Shown piece by piece: positions 17,287-25,655 of a stretch of 64,000 nt of DNA (positions are counted from its first letter, which is position 1; each line of letters opens with the position of its first letter). The notes below the pieces were generated by a model. It ran no database searches, had not been told where the DNA came from, and was given only the letters and a program-made list of their open reading frames with translations. Where the stretch lies: assembly GCA_021776635.1 (NCBI GenBank), contig JAJFFN010000025.1, positions 1 through 64,000 on the forward strand. The letters are read 5' to 3'. Made by a program: the position numbers and the translations under genes. Source of the DNA: Robiginitomaculum sp. Its GTDB lineage: Bacteria > Pseudomonadota > Alphaproteobacteria > Caulobacterales > Maricaulaceae.

Positions 17287-17312
17287 AAGCACGACTCATA
17301 CGAGCCGTGCTT
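17287..17312. terminator. Hairpin after the ATPase operon, possible bidirectional terminator
   Basis: AAGCACG-A-CTC/GAG-C-CGTGCTT with a four-base loop lies between converging genes ending at 17230 and 17322. No long T tract follows, so termination strength is uncertain. Confidence 0.5.
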
Positions 17313-17321
17313 ATGTCGTAC

Positions 17322-17591
17322 CTAAACCAGCTTTGGCTGATAGTTGGGATCAACTGGCAGTGTAAATATCACACCTTGATGTAGGGCTAGTTCGGCGGGA
17401 ACGTGATCTAGTTTTAGAATACCGCCTTTCTTACCGTTCTTGCGTGGCCAGATCGCGCCGATCTCGCGGGCGGGGCCGAGCTTATCATTTCCGTTCTCGT
17501 CTTTGCCTATAATGCGGGCAAAGGTGATGCGGTGAGTTGGCCTTACTTTGATACTCTCGCTTGCTGATTGTGTTTGTTTAGTATTTGTCAT
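17322..17591 (-). CDS. Small conserved hypothetical protein of mobile elements
   Basis: 89 aa from the ATG at 17591, preceded by GGAG at good spacing. The core (ITFARIIGKDENGNDKLGPA, IGAIWPRKNGKKGGILKLDH) is a short beta-rich sequence of a kind often encoded near conjugation genes in alphaproteobacteria; it resembles the single-domain DUF736-like proteins only loosely. No catalytic residues are evident. The ATG at 17642 is upstream of the ribosome site and not preferred. Confidence 0.6.
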   Translation of the reverse strand: MTNTKQTQSASESIKVRPTHRITFARIIGKDENGNDKLGPAREIGAIWPRKNGKKGGILKLDHVPAELALHQGVIFTLPVDPNYQPKLV

Positions 17592-17766
17592 GATTGACAC
17601 TCCTTTTGTTTGTTCCAGCCAGTTCATTCCGGCTGATGGCACACGAGAGAAAGATAGGGATCAGAAAATGCTTCAAGGGTTTACACGGATGCTTGGAGCG
17701 GGCTGCCCTTTAAGATTTTCGCATATCTTTCAGGGTTCATCACTTAAGCCGGATGTGCTTGGCGGG

Positions 17767-18003
17767 TTAAAAGGGGTTAGATACCGCTATGCAAATTCTT
17801 GCACATATCAGTTTTGATAGTATCAATTTTGACAGGTATTCACCTGTTGTTTCTTGTGGCACATAAAACTCAAGAACATTGATAAGTCGGGACATGGTGG
17901 TGCTGGGTGCTGCTCCTCTCGCAACTTCATAAATATATTGGTATTCAGATTGATGATGGCGTCTCCGCCTAAACCCTAATCTGTTTTTTAAGTGAGATCG
18001 CAT
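17767..18003 (-). CDS. Possible small protein divergent from the coupling-protein gene
   Basis: A 78-codon frame from an ATG at 18003 facing away from the virD4-like gene. It begins very basic (RSHLKNRLGFRRRRHHQSEY) and continues with YEVARGAAPSTTMSRLINVL, helical and protein-like. It would fill most of the 17643-18004 gap. No clear ribosome site, and its start is immediately adjacent to the divergent start, so it may be spurious. No family recognised. Confidence 0.3.
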   Translation of the reverse strand: MRSHLKNRLGFRRRRHHQSEYQYIYEVARGAAPSTTMSRLINVLEFYVPQETTGEYLSKLILSKLICARICIAVSNPF

Positions 18004-18004
18004 C

Positions 18005-19849
18005 ATGGTAAAGAAAAGAGTATTTGGAAGCAGGCCACATTCAGCCCCTGTGTTAGTTGATAAAACTAAGGATGCTAAGCCTGCGTCTAGTAAAATGCCA
18101 AAAACATTGAAGATGGTAAAGAGTGTACCAAGCAAGCTCAAAGCTACTCTCATTGCTTTACGGCGCGGTACACAGAGCGTTCCGTTTTTCACATCAGCCA
18201 CGACTTTTGGGTTTATGAGCCTCGGGCTGGTTTTAATCCTGCCAGTATTGTTTGTGGGCTTTGTTGTCTCATACCCAAATTTAATTGTAGGTCTAATAGG
18301 TATAGCTGGCAATCTCGCCTATTTGGGATTGATTGCTCTATTGGTGTTTACCGTCATATGTGTGGGCTACCTGACCATAACCAGTAATTGGCATTTATAT
18401 ATATCGTGGTGGCTCACACGGCGTGCTTTTAAAAAAGACCGCAAATTATCTGTTACCACCCACTTTAGAGTTATCCGCTCTCGTTTTGCCAGATATAAGG
18501 AACAAGGCTTCTTGCTAACCATGGCACCAGCCTTGCGGTTCCCTAAAATGGATAAGCAGAAGATCACCTTTGATGATGCCCGCCATATTACAATGGTGGC
18601 GGGTAGTCAGGCGGGCAAAGGCACAAGCTTTATCATTCCAAACCTTTTGCACCATAAAGGCAGTGTCATTGTCTATGACCCAAGCGGGGAGAACTTTGCT
18701 GCGACTGCGGCTTTTCGTCAGCAGATATTGGGACAAAAAATCATCCTCCTTGATCCTATGCAAGTAACAGGGATGCAAAGCGATACGTGGAATCCTATGA
18801 GCGAGATAGATTTTGATAATGACCCGTTCGCTATAGATAAATGCTATATGCTGGCTGAAAGCATTCAGTTTGATAAATCATCTGACCCATATTGGACAGA
18901 TGCCTCAAGAAAACTCTTAGCCATGACCATTGCCTATGTTGGGGCAAGATCAATTCCCGAACATAATCATCTTGGTACTGTGCGTGATTTACTCATGGGT
19001 TCTGAATTGTCCGCACTTTGGAATGCTATGACGGTCTGTGAAGCTTACGGCGGCATTGTTCGCCGCTTCGGCGAGGCCAATGAAAGCCGACCAGAGAAAG
19101 AGCTTGGCTCTGTCATAGAGACCGTGCGCACTGCGCTTAAATTCTTAGATAGCGAGGTCATGACAGATTTTGTGCGTGTCAGTAATTTTGATATGCGCGA
19201 ACTCAAGAAAGATGGCGTTAGCGTCTATATCGTTCTGCCTGCTGGCCTCGGTGAAAGCTACAAGCCTTGGATACGTTTATTGTTCAATGCGGCTTTCGAT
19301 GCGGCGCAAGATTTAACTATTCCCAAGCCCAAACACTCAACTCTATTCGTCATGGATGAGTTCCCTCTAATGGGTAAAATGGAGCGCATTAAACGCGCCG
19401 CAGGGGAAACCGCAAAGTTTGGGGTGAAGCTATTTATTATTGCCCAAGACATCAGCCAGCTTAAAGAGCTTTACGGCGTAGCTTGGGAAACCTTTATTGC
19501 CAACTCCGGCGTCCTTATCATGTTTGCCAATAATGACATGACAAGCCAAAAATACATATCTGAACGATTGGGCAAAGAGAAAGTTAGAAAACGGAGCTTT
19601 TCTAAAGGCTATCAATCTTCCTCCGAGACCACAAGCTATGAGTTAGAAGATGTTGCACGGCCAGACCAGTTGGAGAAATCATCCAGTCGGCAATCTGGTA
19701 GTGCCTATATCTTCATCGCTGGCGCAAAGCCCATGCGTTTGCCTCGTGCCACATATTATGATTGGGACATGGTGCCAAAGGGCTTGAAGTTTAAATCAAC
19801 ATTAACGTCCAAATCTAATAATGAGGTGGCGCAAATCGCCGCCGAGTAA
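18005..19849 (+). CDS. VirD4/TraG-type coupling protein (T4CP)
   Basis: 614 aa. Two N-terminal membrane regions (about residues 60-125) precede the cytoplasmic ATPase: Walker A GSQAGKGTS at 200-208 and Walker B FVMDEF with Asp451-Glu452, plus KFGVKLFIIAQDISQLKELY and the C-terminal segments typical of TraG/VirD4. It would dock the relaxosome on a helper type IV secretion channel at the inner membrane. The relaxase lies 6 kb away with foreign cargo between. A small basic gene follows after 24 bases. Confidence 0.9.
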   Translation: MVKKRVFGSRPHSAPVLVDKTKDAKPASSKMPKTLKMVKSVPSKLKATLIALRRGTQSVPFFTSATTFGFMSLGLVLILPVLFVGFVVSYPNLIVGLIGIAGNLAYLGLIALLVFTVICVGYLTITSNWHLYISWWLTRRAFKKDRKLSVTTHFRVIRSRFARYKEQGFLLTMAPALRFPKMDKQKITFDDARHITMVAGSQAGKGTSFIIPNLLHHKGSVIVYDPSGENFAATAAFRQQILGQKIILLDPMQVTGMQSDTWNPMSEIDFDNDPFAIDKCYMLAESIQFDKSSDPYWTDASRKLLAMTIAYVGARSIPEHNHLGTVRDLLMGSELSALWNAMTVCEAYGGIVRRFGEANESRPEKELGSVIETVRTALKFLDSEVMTDFVRVSNFDMRELKKDGVSVYIVLPAGLGESYKPWIRLLFNAAFDAAQDLTIPKPKHSTLFVMDEFPLMGKMERIKRAAGETAKFGVKLFIIAQDISQLKELYGVAWETFIANSGVLIMFANNDMTSQKYISERLGKEKVRKRSFSKGYQSSSETTSYELEDVARPDQLEKSSSRQSGSAYIFIAGAKPMRLPRATYYDWDMVPKGLKFKSTLTSKSNNEVAQIAAE

Positions 19850-19873
19850 TCTCCTCTAGCTACGAGACACACC

Positions 19874-20149
19874 ATGAAAGAACGATTTAACCAACCCGCA
19901 GGTGAGACCTACGAGAAGCGGCTTGCTGCCTTAAAAAAACAGGGCAATGCTATTGATAAGTTCCTGCGTACTCCACAAACGCCGAGACAGCAGCTTGTCC
20001 CCAAAGGGCAAATGCGCGCTCAAGGCTTGCATAAAGCTCGGCAGTCCATGACACAAAACCGCATTCATATCACGGATGAAGTGAAGCAAATTCAGCAAAG
20101 GTTAGAAAAACAAAAGCAACGACAAAAAGATAAAGTTAGGACGCGCTAA
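19874..20149 (+). CDS. Small basic protein downstream of the coupling protein
   Basis: 91 aa, rich in Lys, Arg and Gln and predicted helical (EKRLAALKKQGNAIDKFLRT; VKQIQQRLEKQKQRQKDKVR). The Shine-Dalgarno region is weak, but it is close behind the T4CP gene and likely cotranscribed. It could be an accessory mobilisation protein. Its 3' end overlaps the convergent XRE gene by four bases. Family unknown. Confidence 0.55.
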   Translation: MKERFNQPAGETYEKRLAALKKQGNAIDKFLRTPQTPRQQLVPKGQMRAQGLHKARQSMTQNRIHITDEVKQIQQRLEKQKQRQKDKVRTR

Positions 20150-20478
20150 ACTCGGTGTGTCAATACAGGGTTCATGTAAATAATATAAGGAGCAATATTG
20201 CTGCCATGTGGACGGATAACAATATCAACATCACAATCAAGCGCACCAAGCAGGCGAGTTAAACGCTCAACGCTATAGCCTCTAAAATTCCCACGTAGAA
20301 TATTGGATAGATCAGGTTGTTTAATGCCCATACGTTTAGCGGCTTTGGTTTGGTTGAGTTTTAAGCTTTTCATACGGGCTTTAATTGTAAGTGCCATATC
20401 CGCTTTAATACGGTGTTCGGGCGCATAACCAAGATCATCAAAAACTGAACCTTTTGATTTTTGTATATTTACAGCCAT
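20146..20478 (-). CDS. XRE-family regulator (HigA-like), third gene of TA cluster
   Basis: 110 aa. The HTH is clear: LTIKARMKSLKLNQTKAAKR, MGIKQPDLSNILRGNFRG, followed by YSVERLTRLLGALDCDVDIV, the typical HigA/YiaG-type helix ending. This family commonly forms the antitoxin or regulator of RelE/HigB toxins. Here it overlaps the ParE-type toxin gene by 10 bases, which follows an RHH antitoxin, so the operon has both kinds of DNA-binding partner. Confidence 0.85.
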   Translation of the reverse strand: MAVNIQKSKGSVFDDLGYAPEHRIKADMALTIKARMKSLKLNQTKAAKRMGIKQPDLSNILRGNFRGYSVERLTRLLGALDCDVDIVIRPHGSNIAPYIIYMNPVLTHRV

Positions 20479-20756
20479 TGTTCAATATCCTGTTGACCAA
20501 TCACAGCCATAATTTCAATGTGATTATCTTCAATACGGTAGTAAACTGAATGTGGACCACAAACACACCGCCGGTAACCTTTACGGATATGATTTACAGC
20601 TTGGGATAAATATGGCTGCTCAGCCAATTGTTCAAATTGCTGTTTTAACTTATCGCGGTACTGGTTTGATTTTTGGATGCCGTAATTTTTATCGCCATAT
20701 TTTGCGATAGCGATCAAATTGAGTTTAGCTGTTTCTGATAGTTTGTAGTTAGGCAT
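20469..20756 (-). CDS. parE: ParE/RelE-superfamily toxin
   Basis: 95 aa, the family length. YKLSETAKLNLIAIAKYGDK at the N-terminus, YRDKLKQQFEQLAEQPYLSQ in the middle and CGPHSVYYRIEDNHIEIMAV at the end fit ParE, whose members poison DNA gyrase. The gene overlaps the RHH antitoxin upstream by 8 bases and the XRE gene downstream by 10. Target (gyrase or ribosome) cannot be told from sequence. Confidence 0.85.
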   Translation of the reverse strand: MPNYKLSETAKLNLIAIAKYGDKNYGIQKSNQYRDKLKQQFEQLAEQPYLSQAVNHIRKGYRRCVCGPHSVYYRIEDNHIEIMAVIGQQDIEQWL

Positions 20757-21000
20757 CCAGTCTAGCTTCTGCCCATATTTGATCTACTGTTTTATCCGTA
20801 AATCCGCTTTTCTCTGCTTCAATAAGTTTAGAGCGTATGGCTTGAATTTGTGCAGGTGTTTCTGCTTCTAGCCTCTGTTTTTCACGAATTAAATCGCGCA
20901 CAACTTCACTCTCATTGCCGAAGCGGCCACTGGCAAGTTGGGCTTTTATCCATTCAGCCTGCTGGTCTGTTACAGTGAAACTTTTCTTAATAAGTGTCAT
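20749..21000 (-). CDS. parD: ParD-type ribbon-helix-helix antitoxin
   Basis: 83 aa from the ATG at 21000, preceded by GGAGG. SFTVTDQQAEWIKAQLASGR then FGNESEVVRDLIREKQ is the ParD RHH domain; the C-terminal helix (IWAEARLDA) would wrap the toxin. A longer reading from 21123 lacks support. The 5' region holds two palindromes (21044-21060, 21101-21116) suited to autoregulation. Confidence 0.9.
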   Translation of the reverse strand: MTLIKKSFTVTDQQAEWIKAQLASGRFGNESEVVRDLIREKQRLEAETPAQIQAIRSKLIEAEKSGFTDKTVDQIWAEARLDA

Positions 21001-21043
21001 AATGCGTACCTCCAAAGAGTTTATATTTATCCTACTTAGTCTT

Positions 21044-21060
21044 ATTATATACGATATAAT
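21044..21060. promoter_or_regulatory. Palindromic operator candidate of the TA operon
   Basis: ATTATAT-ACG-ATATAAT is a perfect inverted repeat 44 bases before the parD ATG and overlaps a likely -10 region on the minus strand. RHH and XRE antitoxins typically bind such sites. Confidence 0.45.
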
Positions 21061-21100
21061 GCATTTTATCAAGTAATTTGACATTACCAATATATTTACA

Positions 21101-21116
21101 ACAAGACTTGTCTTGT
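21101..21116. promoter_or_regulatory. Second palindrome upstream of the TA operon
   Basis: ACAAGAC-TT-GTCTTGT, a perfect inverted repeat about 100 bases upstream of parD. It could be the site of the second DNA-binding component (XRE) or of a neighbouring regulator. Confidence 0.35.
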
Positions 21117-21248
21117 AATTCACAGATACAATCTGCTATGTTTGTTCGTGATATGTTCTTGCATGAGTTTATCCTGAATTGAACAAGCAAGAACGGGAAA
21201 CCCAGCGCTTCCCTTAACTAAAAACCCCAACTCGAAAAAGGAGAATCC

Positions 21249-21587
21249 ATGAGCAATCATGACGAAGGCTATGCTGTGCCTGAAGACAGCAAACCAGATA
21301 AATCAAGCCCACAAAGCTTTGTGAAAGGTGTAAGCCTCCAGTCTAAGCCGCCCACATTAGTGCTTGATATTGAGAAATACATTCATCAATTTGATGGCTA
21401 TGATTTAAGTGAAGATCAGAAAATAGAGATACTTAAATCCTTGTGGCAAATCATGTCATGCTTTGTAGAGCTGGGCTTTGGGCTAGATTCTGTGTCTTTG
21501 GCGTGTGCGCAAAATGGTAAAACCACGGGACTTGAGCGGGATATTTTGCTAGACTGTGAACATATCAAACAAACCAATAACAAATAA
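21249..21587 (+). CDS. Small protein encoded upstream of the integrase
   Basis: 112 aa with an excellent ribosome site (AAAAGGAGAATCC then ATG). The C-terminal half (LWQIMSCFVELGFGLDSVSL ACAQ) resembles small hypothetical proteins that regularly precede recombinase genes in alphaproteobacterial islands. It lies 11 bases before the recombinase and is surely cotranscribed. It may be a directionality or accessory factor; no DNA-binding motif is evident. Confidence 0.65.
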   Translation: MSNHDEGYAVPEDSKPDKSSPQSFVKGVSLQSKPPTLVLDIEKYIHQFDGYDLSEDQKIEILKSLWQIMSCFVELGFGLDSVSLACAQNGKTTGLERDILLDCEHIKQTNNK

Positions 21588-21598
21588 GGAGACAACTC

Positions 21599-23215
21599 AT
21601 GTTTATGAGTTCAAATTACGATTCCCCTAATGGTAATAGAAAACATAATGCCTCCTGCGCCGTTATTTACGCTCGTGTATCGAGTTCAAAGCAAGTTACC
21701 AAAGGTGATGGCTTAAACTCGCAAATCACACGTTGCAAAGAATATGCAGGCAATAAGGGCTATAAAGTAGTTCAGACATTTAAAGATGACATTTCCGGTA
21801 AATTTTCTGAACGCCCAGGCATGTCGGCAATGCTCGCCTTTCTAAAAAAGCAACGAAAAAATCCGCATGTGGTTATTATTGATGACATCTCAAGATTGGC
21901 AAGAGGGCTAGAAGCTCACCTTACCTTACGTCACGATATTGCAGATGTGGGCGGCATTCTAGAAAGTCCCTCCATTGAGTTTGGTGAAGATTCAGACAGC
22001 CAGTTTATGGAACATATGATGGCTGTAATCGCCCAACATCAGCGTAAAAAGAATGCTGAACAAGCCAAAAACAGAATGCGCGCTCGTGCTATGTCAGGGT
22101 TTTGGGTCTTTCGAGCGCCTTTAGGATTGCGATATGAACGCCAAGCTGGGCGCGGTAAAATTCTTGTCCACCATGAGCCTATGGCAAGCGTAATCAGGGT
22201 AGCATTAGAGGGTTACGCATCAGGGCGATTCCAAACCCAAGCTGAGATCATGCGTTATTTTGAAACCCTGCCACATTTTCCAAGAGATGGGCGGGGCAAT
22301 ATACGCTTTCACCGCTTCAAGGAGATGCTTACAGAGCCTCTCTACGCCGGAATGGTGGAATTCCCCAGTTGGGGCGTTACCTTACGTAACGGTCAGCATG
22401 AAGGCATAATCAGCGTCGAAACTTATGATAAAATACAGAAACGTCGTACCAAAAAGCCATTTATGCCTATTCGCAAAAACATAGGTGATGATTTTGTTCT
22501 ACGCGGTGCCGTCGCTTGCGGCGACTGTGGTTGGAATCTCACATCAAGTTGGTCGCAAGGGCGAACTAAGAGATATCCTTACTATATATGCAACCATAAA
22601 GGCTGTGGTAGTTACGGTAAATCTATTAGGCGAGCATCGGTCGAGGATGAATTTGAAGTTATCTTAAAAAGCATAACACCTCAGCCGGGGCTTGCTGATT
22701 TCATGCTTAATATGATCAAGGATGGCTGGGGACAGCTTGAGCAAGGTTTCAATGACCAAGGCCAAGATTGGAAACAAGAAATAAAGCGCGTTCAAGCTTC
22801 AATCAATACTTTGGTCGAGCGCATTGTTGAAAGTAGCAATTCTACTGTCATTAAAGCCTATGAAAACAAGATTGGCGATATGGAACGACAAAAGGCTGTA
22901 CTGCAAGAAAGGCTTCAAAACGGCAATTTACCAAGAGACTATAAGGCAATCTCCCGAACCGCCCTAGATTTCTTGCTAAACCCCTATAAAATATGGAGTA
23001 TTGGTACACTAGCAGAGCGTAGATTGGTCGTAAATCTCGCTTTTGGTAGCAGTTTGGTCTATGACAGGAATAAGGGATATCGAACCGTTAAAACCGCCCT
23101 ACCTTTTCAAATAATTCAAGGACTTAGCGGCAACTTGGATGCACACGATTCTTCAAATAGCCGGATGGTGGACGATACTGGGATTGAACCAGTGACCCCT
23201 ACAATGTCAATGTAG
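21599..23215 (+). CDS. Large serine recombinase (island integrase) reading into tRNA-Val
   Basis: 538 aa. Resolvase domain with catalytic serine in AVIYARVSSSKQ, HVVIIDDISRLARGLEAHLT and KKNAEQAKNRM; Recombinase domain (FKEMLTEPLYAGMVEFPSWG); zinc ribbon with CGDCGWN and CNHKGCGSYGKS; then a coiled coil. Ribosome site AAGGAG. The last ~16 codons (DDTGIEPVTPTMSM) are the antisense reading of the tRNA-Val gene, so the coding end was completed at integration or comes from the att site. It is the best candidate integrase of the island. Confidence 0.9.
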   Translation: MFMSSNYDSPNGNRKHNASCAVIYARVSSSKQVTKGDGLNSQITRCKEYAGNKGYKVVQTFKDDISGKFSERPGMSAMLAFLKKQRKNPHVVIIDDISRLARGLEAHLTLRHDIADVGGILESPSIEFGEDSDSQFMEHMMAVIAQHQRKKNAEQAKNRMRARAMSGFWVFRAPLGLRYERQAGRGKILVHHEPMASVIRVALEGYASGRFQTQAEIMRYFETLPHFPRDGRGNIRFHRFKEMLTEPLYAGMVEFPSWGVTLRNGQHEGIISVETYDKIQKRRTKKPFMPIRKNIGDDFVLRGAVACGDCGWNLTSSWSQGRTKRYPYYICNHKGCGSYGKSIRRASVEDEFEVILKSITPQPGLADFMLNMIKDGWGQLEQGFNDQGQDWKQEIKRVQASINTLVERIVESSNSTVIKAYENKIGDMERQKAVLQERLQNGNLPRDYKAISRTALDFLLNPYKIWSIGTLAERRLVVNLAFGSSLVYDRNKGYRTVKTALPFQIIQGLSGNLDAHDSSNSRMVDDTGIEPVTPTMSM

Positions 23216-23240
23216 TGCTCTACCGCTGAGCTAATCGTCC
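23166..23240 (-). tRNA. tRNA-Val (GAC)
   Basis: The minus-strand sequence begins GGACGATTAGCTCAGCGGTA (acceptor and D arm), has an anticodon stem-loop CTACA-TTGACAT-TGTAG with anticodon GAC, a T arm around GGTTCAATC, acceptor 3' strand and an encoded CCA. All arms pair. The gene is intact although the integrase CDS overlaps its 3' part on the other strand. Confidence 0.95.
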
Positions 23241-23688
23241 TCGCCAATATTGGTGAGCGTGATTTATCCCTGTAACAGTGGGATTGCAAGCGCAAAATAG
23301 ACCTCGTATGTATAGTGAAAATACTTACGAGAGATAGCGTAATCATCCTTAAGCATGATTTGTGCACATTTCAATTATTGCGCATGGCAATGGGCGACCA
23401 TTCGCAAAAGAGGAAGAAACTGTGTTAATATTTCTGCTGATGCCATAGCGGATGAGCGTATCGGCCTTGTTTATGCTGCACGTATAAAGCTTAACGAACC
23501 TTATATAGGTAAAGGAAATTTCCGCCGCCCGTTGACGAGCGGTATGAACGCAACCGCATAGCTTAAAACCGGCAAGTGCGGATTATTGATTTTATTCTAT
23601 CCCTTATTATCAAGGCATCCCACGAGGCGGGGGAACGTTAGTGACCGATAGGTAAATATAAACGGCACCCCAAGAGCACTTCCATGAG

Positions 23689-24153
23689 GGCGCTCTGGAT
23701 AAAGTGTTTGTCAAAATAAATGGCGAACTTGACTATTTATGGAGGGCAGTAAATCAAGAAGGTTTAGTGTTGGAAATTTACGTCACTAAGAGGCGAAATC
23801 ATCAAGCGACCTTGAATTTTTTACGTAAAATGATGAAACGACACGGTCCATCTCAGACGATAATCACTGATAAACTTAGGTCTTATAAAGCCGCGATGCG
23901 GCAGATTGGCAATACGGATAAACAAAATACTACCCAATATCACAACAATCAGGCGTAGTACTCTCATCACTCGTTTAGGCGACGAGAACGAGCAATGAAT
24001 AAGTTTCGAGCGGAGAAATCACTTCAAAAATTTGTGTCTATTCACGCGCAAATTCACAACCACTTTAAACACGAACGACATCTAAACCGCAGAGACATTT
24101 TCAAGAAATACCGATATTTGGCGCTGAACGTATGGAGGGAAATTGCGCCCTGA
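23689..24153 (+). pseudogene. IS6-family transposase remnant
   Basis: The frame from about 23689 encodes LDKVFVKINGELDYLWRAVN, VTKRRNHQATLNFLRKMMKR and TIITDKLRSYKAA, the catalytic core of IS6/IS26-type DDE transposases. It meets an in-frame TAG at 23956-23958 where relatives read NNRAENSH, and then continues in the same frame (FRRRERAMNKFRAEKSLQKF to VWREIAP) to 24153. The N-terminal HTH part is missing. No terminal repeats were found. The remainder of 23241-23688 and 24154-24281 shows no gene I can support. Confidence 0.8.
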
Positions 24154-24281
24154 ACAGCGTGAGGAAGAAGTCTTGGACTGCTTAAACTCAAGCCAAAATT
24201 AAATCTTGTAAATTACTGACTTTCCTCTGAATATCCCGATCAAAGTGATGGCAATATAAGAAAAAGTGCTCTTGCTTCCCC

Positions 24282-25529
24282 TTAACCTTCATCCAATAAT
24301 GGGACCTCATCTAGCCCGCCGATTTCTGGCATTGCGTTTCCGGCTATACCTTGTAAATCGCCGTGCATACCAAGGGTACTGGAAATGACGGCATCTATTT
24401 GTGTTTCGCGTTTGGCCCAGTTTTTGAGGGTTACTTTTTTCTCTCGTTCCAGATCAATGCGCATGTCATCGAATTTTTCAACAATGGCTTCAATACGGTG
24501 ACGAAATCTGGTGCCCGTCAAATAATCATAAACCAATTCGGTTTTGCTTGCTTGTCCGTCGCGTACCGCGTACACACCTGCCAGTTCAATCAAGCTAAGG
24601 CGTAGGACTTCGACCAGTGATATGGCACTGTCAAAACTGGTCACCCAGACACCGTCGATTTGCTTAAACGTAGTTTTCTCAAATTCTTTAGGCAAAGTGG
24701 TGCTCATAAGGACGGCGATATCGGCACCGCAATTTCGTTGATCTGCTTTCAGTTTGGGAAGCCAGGTTGCATGCCAAGCTTTGGTGCGCTTGGTTTCCCA
24801 CAGAATGGAACCACACATTTTCCCGTTCGGAGACATGACGGTTTGGATGATGTCACCCCCAACCACGCCTTTGGCCACAGGCTTGATTTCATCATAAGGA
24901 AATTTGTGCGCGAGGATGTCTTCTAGTTCCATTTCCAAGACTTCGCCTTGGTGTTGTTGTGAGCCTTGTTCTGCGCGTCGTTTAAGATTGTCGATTTGGG
25001 TTCGCATGGCGTTGATTTGCTGTTCGCTCTCACGTTGTTTGAGGAGGAATGCGCTTTCTTGTTCTGCTTTGGCTTTAGCGCGGATTTGCTCAACTTCTTC
25101 TTGCAACCGTTTTTCTACGGTTAACTCCAACTCGCGTTTTTCATCTTCAAGAGCACGACGTTCTTTCATAATCATGGCTTGCTCTTCTTGTGCGCGACCA
25201 AGTTTGGCTTCGTTATCGCGCAAGGCTTCGCGCAATTCGTCTGCTTCTTTGGCTTTGGCGGCGATATCTTGCGCCGATTTTTCGGCTGCTTTTTTCGCCT
25301 CGATACGAACGATTTCGGCGCGGGCGTTTTCGACGCCTCGCTTTAATTTAGTGTCGAGTTCGGCTTGCTCCTCCGCGAGCTTTGATTGTTGCGCTGCCAT
25401 TTCAGCATTTTTTTGACGTAGTTTTTCCGCAAACTCATTGCGAGCTTCTGCCAGTAAAGGCCCGGCAAGACTTTCATTTAGCTTAATCGACGTGCCACAT
25501 TCAGGACAGGTTAGGGTAGGGTCAGACAT
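24282..25529 (-). CDS. DUF2130 protein
   Basis: 415 aa. The N-terminus has a CPECG zinc-ribbon half (residues 9-13), then about 170 residues of coiled coil rich in A, E, K and Q, and a C-terminal globular part (MELEDILAHKFPYDEIKPVA, VVGGDIIQTVMSPNGKMCGS, ILWETKRTKAWHATWLPKLK) characteristic of DUF2130. That domain shows a restriction-nuclease-like arrangement (D-x-I...E-x-K), though activity is not established. First core-type gene after the tRNA. It is divergent from the acylase gene. Confidence 0.9.
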   Translation of the reverse strand: MSDPTLTCPECGTSIKLNESLAGPLLAEARNEFAEKLRQKNAEMAAQQSKLAEEQAELDTKLKRGVENARAEIVRIEAKKAAEKSAQDIAAKAKEADELREALRDNEAKLGRAQEEQAMIMKERRALEDEKRELELTVEKRLQEEVEQIRAKAKAEQESAFLLKQRESEQQINAMRTQIDNLKRRAEQGSQQHQGEVLEMELEDILAHKFPYDEIKPVAKGVVGGDIIQTVMSPNGKMCGSILWETKRTKAWHATWLPKLKADQRNCGADIAVLMSTTLPKEFEKTTFKQIDGVWVTSFDSAISLVEVLRLSLIELAGVYAVRDGQASKTELVYDYLTGTRFRHRIEAIVEKFDDMRIDLEREKKVTLKNWAKRETQIDAVISSTLGMHGDLQGIAGNAMPEIGGLDEVPLLDEG

Positions 25530-25655
25530 AGAATTTCCATTATAGATTTACCGCCATTGTATAGTATTAATTTGCAAACGCAATATTTGTTCGATATATG
25601 TTCTAGCTATACTGTACCTACTTGGCCTAGGGTAGATGATGTGTTAGCGAGGCCT

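Larger units (their letters stand above)
1..23240. mobile_element. Integrative mobilisable island adjoining tRNA-Val (left end outside window)
   Basis: This stretch combines two large serine recombinases (1092 and 21599), a resolvase, relaxase, MobC-like protein, VirD4 coupling protein, toxin-antitoxin genes and several accessory operons, then stops at a tRNA-Val gene beyond which core-type genes begin. The recombinase at 21599-23215 ends inside the tRNA, the arrangement expected when a tRNA 3' end serves as attachment site. No mating-pair (VirB-like) genes are visible, so the element would need a helper conjugation system. I found no second copy of the tRNA 3' segment, so attL is probably outside the window or diverged. 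Several nested elements are equally possible. Confidence 0.6.

Noticed and set aside
17322..17642. Longer reading of the 17322 gene from 17642
   Set aside because: The ribosome site GGAG and conserved-looking start both point to the ATG at 17591.
23355..23561. A 68-codon frame between the tRNA and the IS6 remnant
   Set aside because: No family resemblance, no ribosome site, and it lies in mobile-element debris.
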